The translations under genes and the position numbers were made by a program. A DNA stretch of 20,857 nucleotides from positions 1 through 20,857 of the forward strand of contig WTXD01000180.1 in assembly GCA_022496205.1 (NCBI GenBank). Direction: 5' to 3'. The notes beneath the pieces are model-generated. The model was not told the origin of the DNA, did not search any database, and saw only the letters and a program-made list of their open reading frames with translations. Source of the stretch: Gloeopeniophorella convolvens (Eukaryota > Basidiomycota > Agaricomycetes > Russulales). Below, piece by piece: positions 1 through 8,771 of this stretch. Numbering within the stretch: the first letter of the stretch is position 1; each line of letters opens with the position of its first letter.

Positions 1-325
1 TGTTACAGGGTTTCGGCCATTGTCGTGCTCACATCTCGGGAGAGAGGATGTAAGCAATGGGGACTGATACTGGACTACTGGGTGGGGTGCAATGAACAGG
101 GCAGCATGATAGCCACGGTGACCCGACAATGCTCGACCCTTGACATTGGTGCATGGATGACCGATGACACCTCCATAATTGAAAAGAATCGGTTCAGTCG
201 CGACTCTGAGTTGCCAATGATCGTATTCTTCTGTCGCGTAGCGTACATCTTGAAACCGGTGTATTTTTAAGTTCTGTTAGTGTGAGCCTCGGCGCACAGA
301 ACCAACTGTAGGAAACTAGTGCATA
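1..325. other. Left flank, no gene recognised
   Basis: Only short unconvincing open frames are present, for example 25-270 on the plus strand, which resembles no family I know. There is no clear promoter or splice pair. The sequence is host DNA outside the transposon. It may be the 3' untranslated region of the interrupted minus-strand ORF at 326-483. Confidence 0.4.
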
Positions 326-483
326 CTATGATGCCAATACGCTCAGTGGGCCTTGGCGAGCGGCACTGAGCATTGAAGCAGGAGCAAGCCGCCCGAGACC
401 TCCGGGCCGGAGGATGACATGGAGATCCGCCGCAGTAGACACGTGTTCACGCGCTTTGCCGGCCTGCAGGGTCTTTCGCCTGC
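326..483 (-). pseudogene. Distal half of a host ORF interrupted by the MULE
   Basis: On the minus strand an open frame runs from the target-site duplication to a TAG at 326-328. It reads RRKTLQAGKAREHV and then about 35 more residues. The matching piece on the other side of the element (8804-8886) ends in SGAGGGSRR in the same frame, so removing the element and one duplication copy joins them without a frame break. The protein is not recognised. The Gly-rich stretch and short length leave open that this is not coding at all. The shared frame and a good intron upstream (see 8804-8969) are the only support. Confidence 0.3.
475..483. repeat. Left 9-bp target-site duplication
   Basis: TTCGCCTGC lies immediately outside the left terminal inverted repeat. 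It is repeated exactly and in the same orientation at 8804-8812, immediately outside the right one. Nine base pairs is the classic duplication length of Mutator-superfamily insertions. The neighbouring bases differ, so the duplication is exactly 9 bp. Confidence 0.88.
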
Positions 484-515
484 GACAAGCAGGCTGTCCC
501 AAAGAATGACGCAAT
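484..515 (+). repeat. Left terminal inverted repeat of the MULE
   Basis: It starts GACAAGCAGGCTGTCCC. The 27 nt at 489-515 are an exact reverse complement of 8772-8798. With the outer five bases the repeat is 32 bp, with two mismatches at positions 2 and 5. Confidence 0.9.
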
Positions 516-525
516 GTTCACACGC

Positions 526-590
526 TGTCAAAGGAATTGATTGACACATCGTGTCATCCACGGCCCGACCGTCCCAACATGTGACTGTCA
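526..590. promoter_or_regulatory. Left subterminal TGTCA/TGACA cluster
   Basis: Four copies of TGTCA or its complement TGACA occur at 526-530, 542-546, 552-556 and 586-590, within 75 nt of the inner edge of the left inverted repeat. The right end has four copies at a mirrored distance. Subterminal arrays like this often bind transposase, but that role is inferred here. Confidence 0.5.
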
Positions 591-838
591 CGCTGATAAT
601 CTCTATCTAAGCGCCTCCCCCGACGCATACCTTTTCGGGTTGCATCCCGCTCCTTTTCCTCATTCGTGCTATCACCTAATTCACTGACGGCCGCAACGCA
701 CATGTCTGTCCTCCAAGCTCAAGATGTCGAAAATTTCCTGGCAGCTTGTCGCGAACGCCAAGGCTGCAGATCCTCGCTCGAAGGACTTTGTGCTTTCAAG
801 GAAGCGTGTGGGGCTCTCGCGCCATAGCTAAGTACTCG

Positions 839-844
839 TATAAA
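839..844 (+). promoter_or_regulatory. TATA box of the small left-end gene
   Basis: TATAAA lies 82 nt upstream of an ATG at 926 in good context (CAACATGG), followed by a pyrimidine-rich leader. This is a normal fungal RNA polymerase II promoter layout. Confidence 0.5.
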
Positions 845-925
845 GACTTTGAAGCTATTCACTGAGGCGACACCAACCTACAGTCGCACTTTTCGTCCTC
901 ATACTTGCTTTCACACCGCTTCAAC

Positions 926-1284
926 ATGGTTTCCCAGCCCTCCGTTATAGCTGCATCAGCCGTGGCTGGATCGGCCGTGGCTACACCGGTTGTGTCACCT
1001 CAGTCTGCTCGCACCGCTTCGCCTCTCGCAGCTCTTGTCTTGTCACCCGCGTCGGCCACGCCGACGCTTCAGTCCTGTCACGTGCTGTGCAGGGGTTCTG
1101 CCGAAGGACTTGCAAGACCTAAGCCTCGCGGTCGCAGTAGAGGATGAAGAGCGATGGGGCAAGTCGGGTGGCGATCAAGCACACTAGAGGATGCCACTGA
1201 AACTCCAGTATATTACAGGAGGTCAAAGCTAAGGAGCTAAGACGCTACTGGCAGGTCCTTATATACTACAAGGGTACCTACTGA
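926..1284 (+). pseudogene. Small damaged transposon gene, function unknown
   Basis: From ATG 926 an Ala/Ser/Pro-rich segment opens with MVSQPSVIAASAVAG. About 55 residues later the coding sense moves to another frame reading GVLPKDLQDLSLAVAVEDEE. An intron-like stretch at 1163-1218 (donor GTCGGG, acceptor TATTACAG) leads to EVKAKELRRYWQVLIYYKG and a TGA at 1282-1284. The helical, charged composition after the shift looks coding. The frames do not join cleanly: the first change fits one extra or two missing bases near the GGGG at 1098-1101, and the splice joins in frame only if another base is missing. The family is not recognised. A strong TATA box and start context support a real gene that has decayed or is miscalled. 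Confidence 0.35.
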
Positions 1285-1343
1285 CTAAGCTACTGGTTCG
1301 GGTTCATGTGGGTCAGGAAGCGCGGAGTACAAGTGGGGCATGC

Positions 1344-1349
1344 TATAAA
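1344..1349 (+). promoter_or_regulatory. TATA box inside a short inverted repeat
   Basis: TATAAA is bracketed by GCATG (1338-1342) and its complement CATGC (1354-1358). About 20 nt downstream starts a hairpin containing the CRE-type palindrome TGACGTCA. Confidence 0.4.
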
Positions 1350-1368
1350 TAGACATGCTGACTGAACG

Positions 1369-1404
1369 CTCACTCAGCTGACGTCACCATCAGTCAGCAG
1401 TGAG
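1369..1404. repeat. 12-bp-stem hairpin containing TGACGTCA
   Basis: The left arm CTCACT plus GCTGAC (1369-1374 and 1377-1382, with a 2-nt bulge) pairs with the right arm GTCAGCAGTGAG at 1393-1404, leaving a 10-nt loop. TGACGTCA at 1379-1386 matches the ATF/CREB palindrome used by fungal bZIP factors. Function is inferred. Confidence 0.4.
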
Positions 1405-1770
1405 TCATCCGCGTTTCGTCAGCGTCATGGCCTAGGCCCGGTCACGAGTCTCATCACGTGCTCGGTCACGTGACTGCGGAGACCTTCGTCCAAGGGCGAG
1501 GCGCAAGAGCCGGTCATCTATACTCGTCAATCCCTGCTGCTGCTCGTCGTACCGCGCCAGGATGGCACGGCTATCGGCAGTCGTCAACAGGGTCTCTGGG
1601 GTCGGTTCGCCCGGCCCGGAAGCCGCGGGCTGAGATCGTGACAAGTCCCTCGTTCCGTCTCCACCTCCACTCCCAATTCCTTCGTTTGGCCCGTGGAAGT
1701 CCAAACTGGGCCGCCTCCCTTTTCTTGCCTCGTTCTTGATCAACCCCCCCATCTTTAAGCCTATCAACTA

Positions 1771-1825
1771 GTAAGTATTCTTCTTCCCTCCACTGATACC
1801 TCCCCTGCTGACTCGTTGGTTGCAG
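1771..1825 (+). other. Intron-like sequence in a region with no ORF
   Basis: GTAAGT donor, CTGCTGACTC branch region and TTGCAG acceptor, 55 nt long: the size and signals of the confirmed introns in this window. Neither flank codes in a usable frame, so it would be a 5' untranslated intron. Confidence 0.4.
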
Positions 1826-1972
1826 TCCCGTTGATATCCTGAGTCCAGCTAGAGATGTGGACCGAGGGGAGTTGCTATAGTCGCCAGGGGTGATGGGATG
1901 AGGATTGGGTGGTCGGATGAGCAATAGGGTGAGCTAGTGACTGCAAGGATCCGCTCGGAAACGCAAGGAAAG

Positions 1973-2201
1973 GACCCGAACTCGCAGGAACACAACCTGA
2001 AGCTGACCCGAAGGTCCTGGAAGGCCTCAGGCCCTCCAGAGAGTGAGGGAGAGTCTCTGAACGCGACGCAGACCCGAAATGAGATGGGAGCACCGGGGAA
2101 AGGAAGCTTTTTGATCCAAAACACTACAGGATGCAGTACTACTGACTATGTGGGAACCCGAAGCCAAATCCGGTAGGTACAAGGGTTTCCTGCGACCCGA
2201 A
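1973..2201 (+). repeat. Dispersed GACCCGAA motif, four exact copies plus one variant
   Basis: Exact copies lie at 1973-1980, 2005-2012, 2071-2078 and 2194-2201, with AACCCGAA at 2155-2162. The spacing is irregular (32, 66, 84 and 39 nt between starts), so this is not a tandem repeat. All copies have the same orientation, in a purine-rich stretch upstream of the GRF zinc-finger gene. Confidence 0.4.
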
Positions 2202-2455
2202 AGTGTAAAGGAACCAGGAAGGAAAAGGAAGTAACGGGAACCGCAATATACAAACGTACAGGCTCGCATCTGCGCTCAAGGGCAGTCTGGGGTCACATCC
2301 TTTGCTACCCAGCTCAACCCGATCGCTTCGCAGGGCAAAATACCCAGATCCGAGGTTTCCGAGCGTAGAGACCGCTGGACCCTAACACCGTGTTGAATGG
2401 ACAGCTCGTCGCGCCCCTCTCTTTCGGCGAATATCATCGCCTTTACAACTTCGAG

Positions 2456-3795
2456 ATGCCATATTGTTTTTGTGGGCTCATCACTGGTGTCGATACTCCA
2501 ACCAGGTTTGAGATTGGTGCGCTGGCTGGGAGCTTCAATTACGGTCGCGCTTCTATCAGGTGCGCGTCTTATGGATGCACATACTGGGGTAAGTCTTCAT
2601 TCAGATCTTTATGATGTTTAGTTCTCGCCAGTACTCAACCAATTTCTTAGTTGACCTTAAAGAACTTATCACAAACCACCACAATGTGCTCCCTCAGGGT
2701 GCTTACGATGTCAGAGAAGGTGCGCGTTCACTTACTCCGGGCCCGGTGCTGTGTCACTGACCTTGAAATAACTCCCCTTTTACAGTACCACTCCCGCTCC
2801 CCAGGGAGGATCGCGCTGCGTCGATGCCCGCGCTCTCTCAAGGTCACATCACCCCAAGCGTGTCTCCTGCGAGGTCCTCAGCAAAGGCCACACCCAAAAC
2901 CCGTGAGTAAACCATTCGTTTGCATATGTGTGTATGTTCGTTCTGCTAATCATCTCAACGTTAGTCGTTCAATCTCGCGCTGCGCGCCGCCTTGGGCCGA
3001 GGGGTACAATCCTTCGCATGACTCCCCATTTTCCCTGAATTGAAGAACAGCATGCGATTCCTGCAGGTTCCTTTAGCCCCCTCAAGGCTCCAGCATCCAC
3101 CAACACGCCGCAGGTTCCCAATGGGGCTGGCACCTCTCTGTCAGCTACTCAACAGTCTGATGCTTGGTCGCTCCCACCCGCTACGCAAGCTCCGAGAGCT
3201 CTGAAGCCAGGTAGTTACCTTTTTCTGTCTGCCATCTTCAGTAGTACTCATGAACCCTTCAGATTCAAGCGACAACATCTTCGCGGAGGCCGGTGCAAAC
3301 ACACCGACCAACGCGCTTCAGAGGAAGCTCGAGGCTGCCTTGCTGCCCCTCGACATCGAAGAAGCCCAGCGCCTCGTCCTCAAGATGGTCGATAGCGAGC
3401 ACCCGGGGCTCTCCTTGCGCGACTTCACCCGCGCATTCTTGGAGTGCCCTGGTTGTCATCTCATGATGGCCACCTGCATCCTCGACGACCACCCGTGCTC
3501 AATCTCCAAGCTCCGGGTCGAATCCTCCGTCACCCCGGAGCTTCCTGTCGCCGGACCCTCCAAAAAGCCTCGCAAAATGATCAAGCTTCGCCCCAATGAA
3601 GACTGTACCCTCGGAAAAATGAGGGCGGCCGCAGAAGCTCGACGCCAGGCAAAGGGGAAGGCCACACGAGCGAGCAAGGGTAAGGGCAAGGGTAAGGGCA
3701 AAGCGAAGGCTTCGCCCCAGGACGTGGACGCGGAAGCCGAAGCTGAAGCCCAGAAGGACTTCATTATTATCTCGTCCGACTCCGAGGACTACTAA
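2456..3795 (+). CDS. GRF-type zinc-finger protein carried by the MULE
   Basis: Six exons join in frame: 2456-2588, 2651-2719, 2786-2902, 2965-3003, 3067-3210 and 3263-3795, giving 344 residues. The N-terminus MPYCFCG begins a GRF-like zinc finger: C4-x-C6, N28-x-GR (30-31), C36, C41 and an aromatic YW at 43-44. GRF fingers bind nucleic acid, usually single-stranded DNA. A Pro/Ser-rich linker follows, then a helical domain (EAQRLVLKMVDSEHPGLSL) with a CPGC motif, a Lys/Gly run coded by a 12-bp tandem duplication near 3679, and an acidic tail ending SDSEDY. The frame is open upstream of ATG 2456 back to a TAG at 2366-2368, so an earlier exon is possible. A nuclear accessory role in transposition is inferred. 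It is the only multi-exon gene in the element with no frame damage. Confidence 0.7.
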
Positions 3796-3919
3796 ATGAC
3801 CCAAGTATCTGTGCGCGCGATCGAAGTTGTAGTAGTGTTGAAGTAGTGTGATTCTTGAAATCTGTCTCCCACGAACACTGTCCGTAAACTAGTACTTTCT
3901 TGGGCTCTTCAATACACAA

Positions 3920-4690
3920 TTGTTGCAGCGACGTGCTCGGCAGCGCCTTCAGTCCCTCATATCGTCCACCTTAATGGCTCGTCTCACAACGCGATCTTCG
4001 TTGGATGTGCGCAGCAACACCTTCCACCCCGATCTCGTCCCCGTTCGTACCGCGCGCCGCACCCTCGACCCACGTCACCATCGCCCCTCGCATCCTTTCC
4101 CGTTCACAGAGGTTCTATGCAGATCGCGGACGTCGTGTAGCGTCCTTCAGACGGCACTTTGTTACATCGACTCGTCACACTTCGTCAATCCGGAAAGCTA
4201 CTTCAGTGACCTTACGCCGCCGACAGTACGGATGCTGGACGACCACCCGTTCGCGATGGCCGACGCTCCTGCTTGGCAGTCCCAAGGCGAAAAAGAAAAG
4301 AGTTTGCACATAACTGCAGAAGATCTCCCCACCCTCCCACCTCTCCCATCGCCACTCCTGTGCCCCCGTCACACCTTCCTCGCATCCCTCATTCTTGCGT
4401 CCAAGCTTAAGCAAGACAATTGCTACTCGAACCGCGCGTGGGCCGAATTGCCAGGTCTCCCAGTACGGGGGGCTGTCCTTTGCCTGAGCGCGCTCTTGGT
4501 GAGACTCTTGAATGGAGACTCTGGGTTGGTAAGATGCATCTGACTACTCACCGACACCTACCCTGACTGCTTTTCCAGCAACGACGGACGCATCTGATAG
4601 CCTCGACGAGGAACGCACCGTGCAAATGTACTTCGTCCGAGTCGACTATGCATCCGACATCTGGCCTCGATTCTTGGTATCTTTTCCACT
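3920..4690 (+). pseudogene. Pho80/PCL-like cyclin gene fragment inside the MULE
   Basis: The segment VLCRSRTSCSVLQTALCY (about 4110-4163) and then TFLASLILASKLKQDNCYS with NRAWAELPGLP (about 4373-4460) match the cyclin-box helices of fungal PHO80/PCL-type cyclins, which partner cyclin-dependent kinases. The frame then breaks at a G6 run (4467-4472). One added base restores ERALGETLEWRLWV, the expected next helix. A normal intron follows at 4529-4578 (GTAAGA, branch CTGAC, acceptor TTCCAG). The retained intron shows the piece came from genomic DNA, not from a cDNA. The start is unclear (an acceptor-like TTGCAG lies at 3920-3925), and the sequence after the intron has no recognisable end. Family resemblance is from memory; an alignment was not possible. 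Confidence 0.65.
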
Positions 4691-4747
4691 TATTTATCGG
4701 CATTTTAGGGGGAATCGAGTGTAGCAAAATTACATCTACGTAGCTGC

Positions 4748-7700
4748 TCAGAATGTACCATATGATTTTTTTCGCGTCTGCTTCATCTCTGGCGACGGGG
4801 GAAGAAGAGGCTCACGCCTCGACTTCCCATTTCCATCACTGTTAGATACCTGAGTGGGATTGACGCGACGCCTTTTAAGATCTGCTGTGCCGACGCTCGG
4901 TGAGCTCAGCGAATCTGGTACATATAGGGTGCGGTTACCAGATGTTCCGGTTTCCGGATCTTCAGCTGAGTCGTCCACCATTCTTCGCTGCCGCTTGCCG
5001 GCGATCGCGTTCCTTAGCTCTCCCAAGACGGCATCAAATTCAGCAGCCTGTGCGATATCGTCAAGCTGCTGGACATCGGAATGTTCGTCAGCAGTCCATA
5101 AAGCTTGGGTCCGAGAGTGCGCATGTCAAATGCTATGCGCTGTTCAACTTGGAGGGTCACTGCGCGTGCGTTGGCAGCACTACGGGAGTCTGCGCTGGCT
5201 TGTGGCTCGCTATCGCTCTCGGCGCGACCACTGTCGTCATTTTGGCTCTCGGAAGATGAGCCGTTGCCCGCATCCGCATCTGACTCACCCTCTTCGAGTG
5301 TCGTAAACTGCATGAGCTCCAACTCGGTTGTGAGGAGCGCGGAGACATCTGGCAACTGCGCGTTGCCCGGTTCATCGCGAGATGGCGGAGGGTTCATTGT
5401 GGGGGGTGGCAGTGGGTTCGCATACCCGCGAGGGTAGTCTTCTACGCGAAGTGGCTCAGTGGGGGGTTCATGTTGGTCGGATGTTGCGAGGCGTGCATGG
5501 ATGTCCGTCGCTTCTGCGATGGACAAAGGGAAATGGGGCAGCTTGACTATCTGTTTGTGCATGTGCCAATGGAGTGCCAATTGGCGAAATGATCGCAGGT
5601 GTTTGCACGCTCCACCGCGCTGCAACCAGTCGGGACATGTACACGTCGCGACGCCAGAGAGATGCAGTGTCAGCCAGTAGCGTGCACTTTCTTTCGTCCC
5701 AGGATGGGAGGCGGATGTTGCACAGCAGGCCCAGAGCTCATTCGTATTGCGGCTGATAACGGGGAAGAGTCGTTGGGAGCGCAAGATCTCTGCGGCGAGT
5801 TGATCTCGCTGAGGGTCATTACCAAACCAGGCCATGGGACGAGATGAGTTCGAGGTTGATTGGGCACCAGCACGACTGCGCAATAACGGCGCACCCTCTG
5901 CAGCAACAGAAAATCGTGCGCGACGCCATGCAGCTATTTCGCCTCGTTGGCGGACCAGCGTGAATATATGTGGGAGGATATGCCGAACGAGATGAAGGAT
6001 GAGGACGTCAAAACGAAGGCGATATCCAGAGCGCTGCCACTGAGGTAGATACTTGTTCTTAAAGACACCATTGAAGGCTTCTAAATGATTTGTAGTCGGA
6101 AGAACGCCATCGATGGGGATCCCCATGCGAGCCGCGGCTTCCACGCGTCCAGATTGTGACCAGCTCCGCCACATATCTTTGCGCATCCAGAAGCTATCCA
6201 GGTACGCGAGGAAGGCCAGTCCCTTGTCCGCGCTTGGTTTGCTAGAGCGGTCGCCTTGAAGTTTGAGAAAATGCTGTCGCTCGGCCGCGACAGCTGCCTT
6301 CGCAGTTTCGTGATGCGTGCTCTGAATTAACCTATTGATTGCACACGTACATTTTAGTTGGGAGTACAATCGCAGGAGATGAACTGCGTACGCCTGCTCG
6401 AGACACCGAATCCGCTGAACGACATGGCCCCCCAGTAGGAGTCGGATTTTTTCTTGCCAAGCAAAGAACTGCGCTTGTTTGTCCAGCATTGACGAAGATG
6501 GAACTTACAGAGCAACAAGGTGATCGAGGGCCATGTCGCGATAAGGGCACCGCGTTCCTTCGCGTCAGTGTCGGTGATTGCGACCGCTGGCTCAAAAACG
6601 CGCCCCTTAGCCGAGGGACGTGAAGACAGCCAGGTCTTCCATGTGGTTAGAAGACGGGAGACGATTTCGGTATCATAGCCGGCGTGGGTCGCAAGTGCAC
6701 CCGCCGGTGCTGAGAAAAGGAAAAGTGCGACGGGTAGACCCCTTCTGTCTGAGTCGAGACCCATGGCAATCCAGAGTAGAAGGCGCGATGAAGAGATCCC
6801 AAATGTGCCATCGAGAATTAGCTGAGAATTATGAACATGCATCCACGCGGCCTCTTCCATCTCGGAAGTCGAGATAAAAAGCTCAAAGCGCTCTGAAGCG
6901 CTTGTCCGTGGGCTGTAGTGAAAGATGGCATTGAAAACATCTTTCTGGAAGCTACGAGACGATTTATTGAGCCAGTTGTCGACGTTGAGCTCGGCTGGAC
7001 GCTTGACGTCGATCCCGTTGGTGCGATGATGGAGGACATACAAGCGGCTGAAGTCGGACGCTTCAAGGTGGTACCGTTGGTTGGCTTGCATCGGGTCGCT
7101 GAGCCGTTGATCGCGGTATGCCTGAGCTTTGCACATCTCGACGTTTCGCATCTGAATCGCCGTAATGCTGCCAAACGATCATCAGTCAGGATACTCGCGA
7201 GTCTGTTCGAGAAGAATTACGCACGTCGCGCCCTGCTTCAGCTGTTGAAGCGCAACCTCGAAGACATGCTGATGGAGCGGGATGGCCGGCATCCGCTTCA
7301 TCGCGCTATCCTGACACTCTTCGTTGTGTTGTAAAAGGCCGAGAATCCGGAAAGTATGACCAGACACATTGTCATACGTGATATCGGCGTGTGCGAGGCA
7401 GCCCGTAAAGTCGTACGGCGCACAACGTGCCCACGCTCCACCCTTTTTATGGATACCATTTCGAGATTCGAACGCTGCTTGGCGGGCAGTTGTGCTGTAC
7501 CCGCAAGCGCTACGCAGCGTCAGGATGAAGGACTGAAGCAACAACTATATTGGATGAAGTACCATTGTACAAGTGTACGGACTGTGAGACCCCCCTTCGA
7601 TGGCCACCGTGTCGTCCAAACAACCTTCCAACGCTTCTCTAACTGCTTGAGGGAGGCATGATCGAGGCCATGGATTTTCAGCATCTGCTCTGCTGATGCT

Positions 7701-8006
7701 TGTGACGCAGCAGTACTGTTGAATGTAAAGCGTTGTTCGGACTGCGTAAGATACAGGGCGTCGATAGCGGAACGTTGCTCTGTATTGCACACAAGTTTTT
7801 CTACATGAACCTGACCAGAATCATGGGCACGATTAACAAAAGAATACACAAAACGAGGAGAACGTGCGTACCTTTGCGCTTTCGTAGCGCATGTCCCATC
7901 CACCGGGAGGTTGTTCACTTGGTGAGGGTTGATGATCCAAGTGATTTGTCGCACTCGTCCGACTGGATCCGGAATCACTTGCATCCAGGTGGAAGCGTTT
8001 TGGCAT
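4748..8006 (-). CDS. MULE transposase with SWIM zinc finger
   Basis: DDE transposase that would cut and join the element's ends in the nucleus. Exons on the minus strand: 8006-7872, 7810-7563, 7494-7225 and 7167-4748. Introns have branch CTGAC or similar. Two breaks in the last exon each need one added base; then the total is 1,024 residues. The N-terminus (MPKRFHLDAS) is basic. A Cys/His cluster at about 128-188 (C152, C160, CLAH, HNEEC) fits a WRKY/GCM1- or FAR1-like DNA-binding finger. Catalytic candidates are D337 (LILDGTFG), D417 or D419 (AITDTDAKE) and E581 (NHLEAFNG). CKFHLRQCWTN follows the second Asp. The SWIM finger is C727-x-C729 with C739-x-H741. An acidic Ser-rich stretch and basic KRRR/KRQRR patches end the protein. 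The first break is at A6 (T6 on the plus strand, 6447-6452) or G6 (6428-6433); the second lies at about 5014-5128. Confidence 0.85.
7811..7871 (-). other. Transposase intron 1
   Basis: Donor GTACGC and acceptor TGGTCAG, 61 nt. Removing it joins MRYESAK to VHVEKLVCNTEQ in frame. This choice fixes the start at ATG 8006 (AAAATGCC context), not at the ATG that opens a different frame at 7984. Confidence 0.7.
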
Positions 8007-8697
8007 TTTCTGGGTGTGGGGAGTCAGCAACGGGTACAGCGAAAGGGGGCGAGCAAAACCGCACCACGTTTGTCTGGTCCGCAGCTATGGGGGGCTGTGG
8101 GCAGCGAGTGAAGTTGGTTGCGAGTCCCCTGAGGGCCAGCACGCGCGAGGCGGGCCAACGTTGCCAAGAGTCACAAAAAAAAAGGAGCGCTGACTGTAAG
8201 CGTGAAACGCGACGACGGTGGCATGCTGTCCAGAAGTCAACCATTGCATGGCGGATAGTATGGAGAACGCACGCAGGATGTGGGACGCCTGCATTTTCCG
8301 GCAGTATGAGGTGCAAGAACGGTTGGCCAAGAGTACACTGCGACGTTCGTTACATCGATTTGCGTACGTTTCGTGTCTCCGAGAACACCGGTTGCTCTGA
8401 AACAGACATGTTAGCGTGCTAGCTCTCACAGAAGGTATAACAGGTGCTACTGACTTGCGAGAGCAACTGCCTCCGGATGGATTTGCATGTTGGCTAGCGT
8501 GGCACGTGTGGTTGAGTTTCGCCATATCAGGAGACCTGTTTGTTGTATTCAAGAAGACATATTACCATAAGTGTGTCGTGGTTAATGAGGGATCTGCAGC
8601 CATTAAAACAAATGAGGTATGTATCGGAAAAGGAAGGGCGGGAGGCGGACGTAGCATCTACTTTCGGTTGAGGGCGGGAGGAGTGGTCTGGACCGTG
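8007..8697. other. Upstream region of the transposase, no gene recognised
   Basis: Overlapping open frames exist on both strands (for example 8085-8552 and 7975-8316 minus), but none has domain-like content. The minus-strand sequence just upstream of ATG 8006 is pyrimidine-rich, as in many fungal leaders. It probably holds the transposase promoter and leader; I see no clear TATA box. Confidence 0.4.
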
Positions 8698-8764
8698 TGA
8701 CATGCGTGACAGATCACGGAGGGCAGGATCTGTCAGACATGGACAGTTAGGCGCTCATCTGTCA
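8698..8764. promoter_or_regulatory. Right subterminal TGTCA/TGACA cluster
   Basis: Four copies lie at 8698-8702, 8707-8711, 8731-8735 and 8760-8764, all within 75 nt of the inner edge of the right inverted repeat. This mirrors the left end. Candidate transposase-binding sites. Confidence 0.5.
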
Positions 8765-8771
8765 TTTTTTG

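Larger units (their letters stand above)
1285..2455 (+). other. Transposon interior without a recognised gene; promoter-like, with a possible spliced leader
   Basis: About 1.2 kb with no convincing protein. It holds a TATA box (1344-1349), a hairpin (1369-1404) and a well-formed intron at 1771-1825: donor GTAAGT, branch CTGAC, acceptor GTTGCAG. Five copies of a GACCCGAA-like motif follow at 1973-2201. One reading is a long spliced 5' leader for the GRF zinc-finger gene at 2456. Another is a remnant of a nested element. A minus-strand open frame at 1432-1767 is Arg-rich and not recognised. Confidence 0.35.

Noticed and set aside
1432..1767. Minus-strand open frame with ARYDEQQQGLTSIDDRLL
   Set aside because: Arg-rich elsewhere, overlaps another open frame, no start context or family. 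Kept only as a remark.
1285..1826. Possible solo LTR of a retrotransposon (TATA box, CT-rich downstream part, end at TTGCA)
   Set aside because: No clear TG start, no paired LTR, no flanking short duplication and no convincing primer-binding site. The GTAAGT...TTGCAG intron explains the right end better.
6332..6623. Open frames on both strands over the transposase frame break
   Set aside because: They are shadows of the transposase coding region and carry no domain.
7520..7984. Minus-strand ORF starting at 7984 as the transposase N-terminus
   Set aside because: The 61-nt intron at 7811-7871 joins this region to another frame beginning at ATG 8006. The 5' part of the 7984 ORF is therefore intron and shadow frame.
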